DNA of 64,000 bases, from the NCBI GenBank assembly GCA_039888615.1, contig JBDQQS010000022.1. One strand, 5' to 3'. Position numbers and translations under genes: made by a program. The notes below the pieces were generated by a model. The model was not told the DNA's origin, ran no database searches, and saw only the letters and a program-made list of their open reading frames with translations. Positions 62,721-64,000 of the stretch are shown piece after piece (positions within the stretch are counted from its first letter, which is position 1; each line of letters starts with the position of its first letter). The stretch is from Flavimaribacter sp039888615 (GTDB lineage Bacteria; Pseudomonadota; Alphaproteobacteria; Rhizobiales; Rhizobiaceae).

Positions 62721-63749
62721 ATGACGGAACTCTACAAGGTCGCCGCCGTACAGGCTGCGCCATCCTTTCTTGATCTCGCCTCCGGCGTCGAACGCGCCGT
62801 GACATTCATCGAGCAGGCCGCCAGCGAGGGCTGCAGGCTGGTGGTGTTTCCGGAAACGTGGCTGCCCGGGTATCCGAACTACATCTGGCTCGGCCCGGTC
62901 GCCTGGGGAATGCAGTTCGTGGGGCGGTATTTCGACAACTCCATGGTCGCCGGATCGGAGGAAGACAAAGCGATCGCCGAGGCTGCTCGCCGTAACAACA
63001 TACAGGTTTCCATGGGGCTTTCAGAGCGTGACGGCGGCAGCCTCTATATCGCCCAATGGCTCTATGGCGAGACGGGCAGTGTCGTCAGTCGCCGGCGCAA
63101 ACTGAAGCCGACCCATGTCGAACGGACAGTCTTCGGAGAGGGCGACGGCAGCGACCTCGCGGTCGTCGAGACGTCGATCGGCCGCGTGGGACAGCTTTCC
63201 TGCTGGGAACACCTTCAGCCCCTGTCGAAATATGCGATGTATGCGCAAAACGAGCAGATCCACTGCGCCGCATGGCCCAATCTGGCGCTGTATCGCGGAG
63301 GCGCCTATGCGCTGGGCGATGTCGTCAACAATGCTGCGAGCCTGATCTACGCCGTCGAGGGCGGATGTTACGTGGTGGCGGCGTGCGCCTTCGTGAGCAA
63401 GGAACAGCAGGACATTTTGTGCGAGGGCGATCCACAGAAAGAGGCCCTTTGCCCTGTCGGCGGCGGCTTCACGAAGATATTCGCGCCCGACGGCCAGTCG
63501 ATCGGCAGCGCGTTGGCGGAAGACGAGGAAGGTCTCGTGACGGCGGAGATCGACCTCGGGATGATCGCCTTCGCCAAGGCGGCTGCCGACCCTGCCGGCC
63601 ATTATGCGCGCCGAGACGTGACGCGACTGCTGCTTAACCGGAAACGCCAGCGTCCCGTGATGCATTTCGACGACGCGTCCGGGGTCATGGTCCTTGAAGA
63701 CGGCGCGGCTTCAGACCCCGCCCTGGAGATTTCCGATGCGGCGGAGTGA
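62721..63749 (+). CDS. Nitrilase
   Basis: A 342-residue carbon-nitrogen hydrolase of the nitrilase class. The triad is Glu45 (FPETWLPGYP), Lys127 (RRKLKPTHVER) and Cys161 (GQLSCWEHLQP); KLKPTHVERTVFGEGDGSD and CWEHLQPL are signatures of true nitrilases rather than amidases. It converts nitriles to carboxylic acids and ammonia in the cytoplasm; family members assemble as spirals. GGGAG eight bases upstream supports the ATG at 62721. The stop lies 14 bases inside the next gene, so the two are translationally coupled. Divergent AraC regulator upstream. Substrate range (aryl, aliphatic or arylacetonitrile) cannot be read. Confidence 0.93.
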   Translation: MTELYKVAAVQAAPSFLDLASGVERAVTFIEQAASEGCRLVVFPETWLPGYPNYIWLGPVAWGMQFVGRYFDNSMVAGSEEDKAIAEAARRNNIQVSMGLSERDGGSLYIAQWLYGETGSVVSRRRKLKPTHVERTVFGEGDGSDLAVVETSIGRVGQLSCWEHLQPLSKYAMYAQNEQIHCAAWPNLALYRGGAYALGDVVNNAASLIYAVEGGCYVVAACAFVSKEQQDILCEGDPQKEALCPVGGGFTKIFAPDGQSIGSALAEDEEGLVTAEIDLGMIAFAKAAADPAGHYARRDVTRLLLNRKRQRPVMHFDDASGVMVLEDGAASDPALEISDAAE

Positions 63750-64000
63750 CTCCCCGGACACGGACCGGCGGTATCCATTGCGGATGCCGCCGGACTGGGA
63801 TCCGCCGGTCCCGGCCTGGAGTTCGGTTTTTCCGCAGGGCGCGGGACAGGTCTCGATGTGCGTCATCGGATGTCAGCATGACGCGGGACAGGACGTTTCC
63901 GGTTTCGTCCAGGACCTGAGCGCCATTGCAGACGATGCGGATATTGCGGATTACGCCAGTTGCGAGGACCGCGATGGAAAGCGACAGACCGTCGGCGTTC
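63736..64000 (+). CDS. Probable aldoxime dehydratase, N-terminal part (runs off the window)
   Basis: An open frame starts at ATG 63736 with GGAGAT just upstream and continues to the window end (88 codons). The protein begins MRRSDSPDTDRRYPLRMP and continues DWDPPVPAWSSVFPQG, then MCVIGCQH. The pattern R-x-x-P-x-x-W-x-P-P-x-P-x-W and the following hydrophobic strand with G-x-Q fits the N-terminus of haem-dependent aldoxime dehydratases (OxdA/OxdB family). It overlaps the nitrilase gene by 14 bases. Aldoxime dehydratase makes nitriles from aldoximes, the substrate of the adjacent nitrilase, so context agrees. The haem-ligand histidine would lie beyond the window, hence moderate confidence. Confidence 0.6.
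   Translation, partial: MRRSDSPDTDRRYPLRMPPDWDPPVPAWSSVFPQGAGQVSMCVIGCQHDAGQDVSGFVQDLSAIADDADIADYASCEDRDGKRQTVGV

Overview
The window looks like chromosomal DNA of an alphaproteobacterium, probably Hyphomicrobiales (Rhizobiales). Coding regions are GC-rich with frequent GTG and TTG starts. There is a TAXI-type TRAP transporter with a DUF1850 gene, a very large AsmA protein and many small catabolic operons with IclR, MarR or AraC regulators. No rRNA, tRNA, CRISPR array or complete insertion sequence was recognised. The genus is an inference from gene content only.

Layout. (1) 0.5-5.1 kb: a four-gene efflux operon of the E. coli ytcA-mdtNOP type (YtcA-like peptide, HlyD adaptor, FUSC pump, outer-membrane lipoprotein). 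(2) 5.3-10.3 kb: two choloylglycine/penicillin-V-acylase family amidases, a small potassium-channel-like protein, glutamate decarboxylase and a YrhK-like membrane protein. Short related repeats lie at 0.2-0.3 kb and 10.6 kb, on either side of blocks 1 and 2. (3) 10.7-13.2 kb: an IclR regulator divergent from an altronate/galactarate-type dehydratase. (4) 13.2-20 kb: a gene-poor stretch with AT-rich tracts holding two paralogous FeeM/LuxI-type N-acyltransferases, a DUF2306-like membrane protein and a degenerate three-copy repeat. (5) 20.1-35.6 kb: the centrepiece, a three-gene PUFA-synthase-like (Pfa) secondary-lipid synthase. Transcribed leftwards, it encodes an enoyl reductase, then KS-MAT-ACPx5-KR, then KS-CLF-AT-DH-DH-PS/DH. 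(6) 36.3-40.8 kb: an RraA-family lyase and a TAXI TRAP transporter. (7) 40.8-46.6 kb: RibD/DHFR-like reductase, AsmA, glutathione S-transferase and aldo/keto reductase. (8) 46.6-57.3 kb: a homoprotocatechuate-type meta-cleavage region. HpaR is divergent from hpaF-hpaE-hpaD-FAH, which continue into acyl-CoA dehydrogenase, CaiB-type CoA-transferase and MaoC-like dehydratase. A leftward operon carries an alpha/beta hydrolase, a second FAH-family protein and a sphingomyelinase-like phosphodiesterase. (9) 57.5-61.5 kb: class A acid phosphatase, FAD oxidoreductase with a divergent GlxA-type regulator, and a 5'-truncated GcvT/dimethylglycine-dehydrogenase remnant. (10) 61.5-64 kb: AraC regulator divergent from a nitrilase, followed by the start of a probable aldoxime dehydratase, i.e. 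an aldoxime-nitrile-acid pathway.

How the parts may work together. The strongest candidate for an undescribed system is regions 4 and 5. An iterative PUFA-type synthase with an unusual domain order lies beside two N-acyltransferases of the family that makes N-acyl amino acids and acyl-homoserine lactones. Amidases of the family that can cleave such molecules, and an export pump, lie 4-10 kb further left. A synthase, N-acylation, export and hydrolysis circuit is a hypothesis from proximity; the families are read from the sequence, the product and the link are not.
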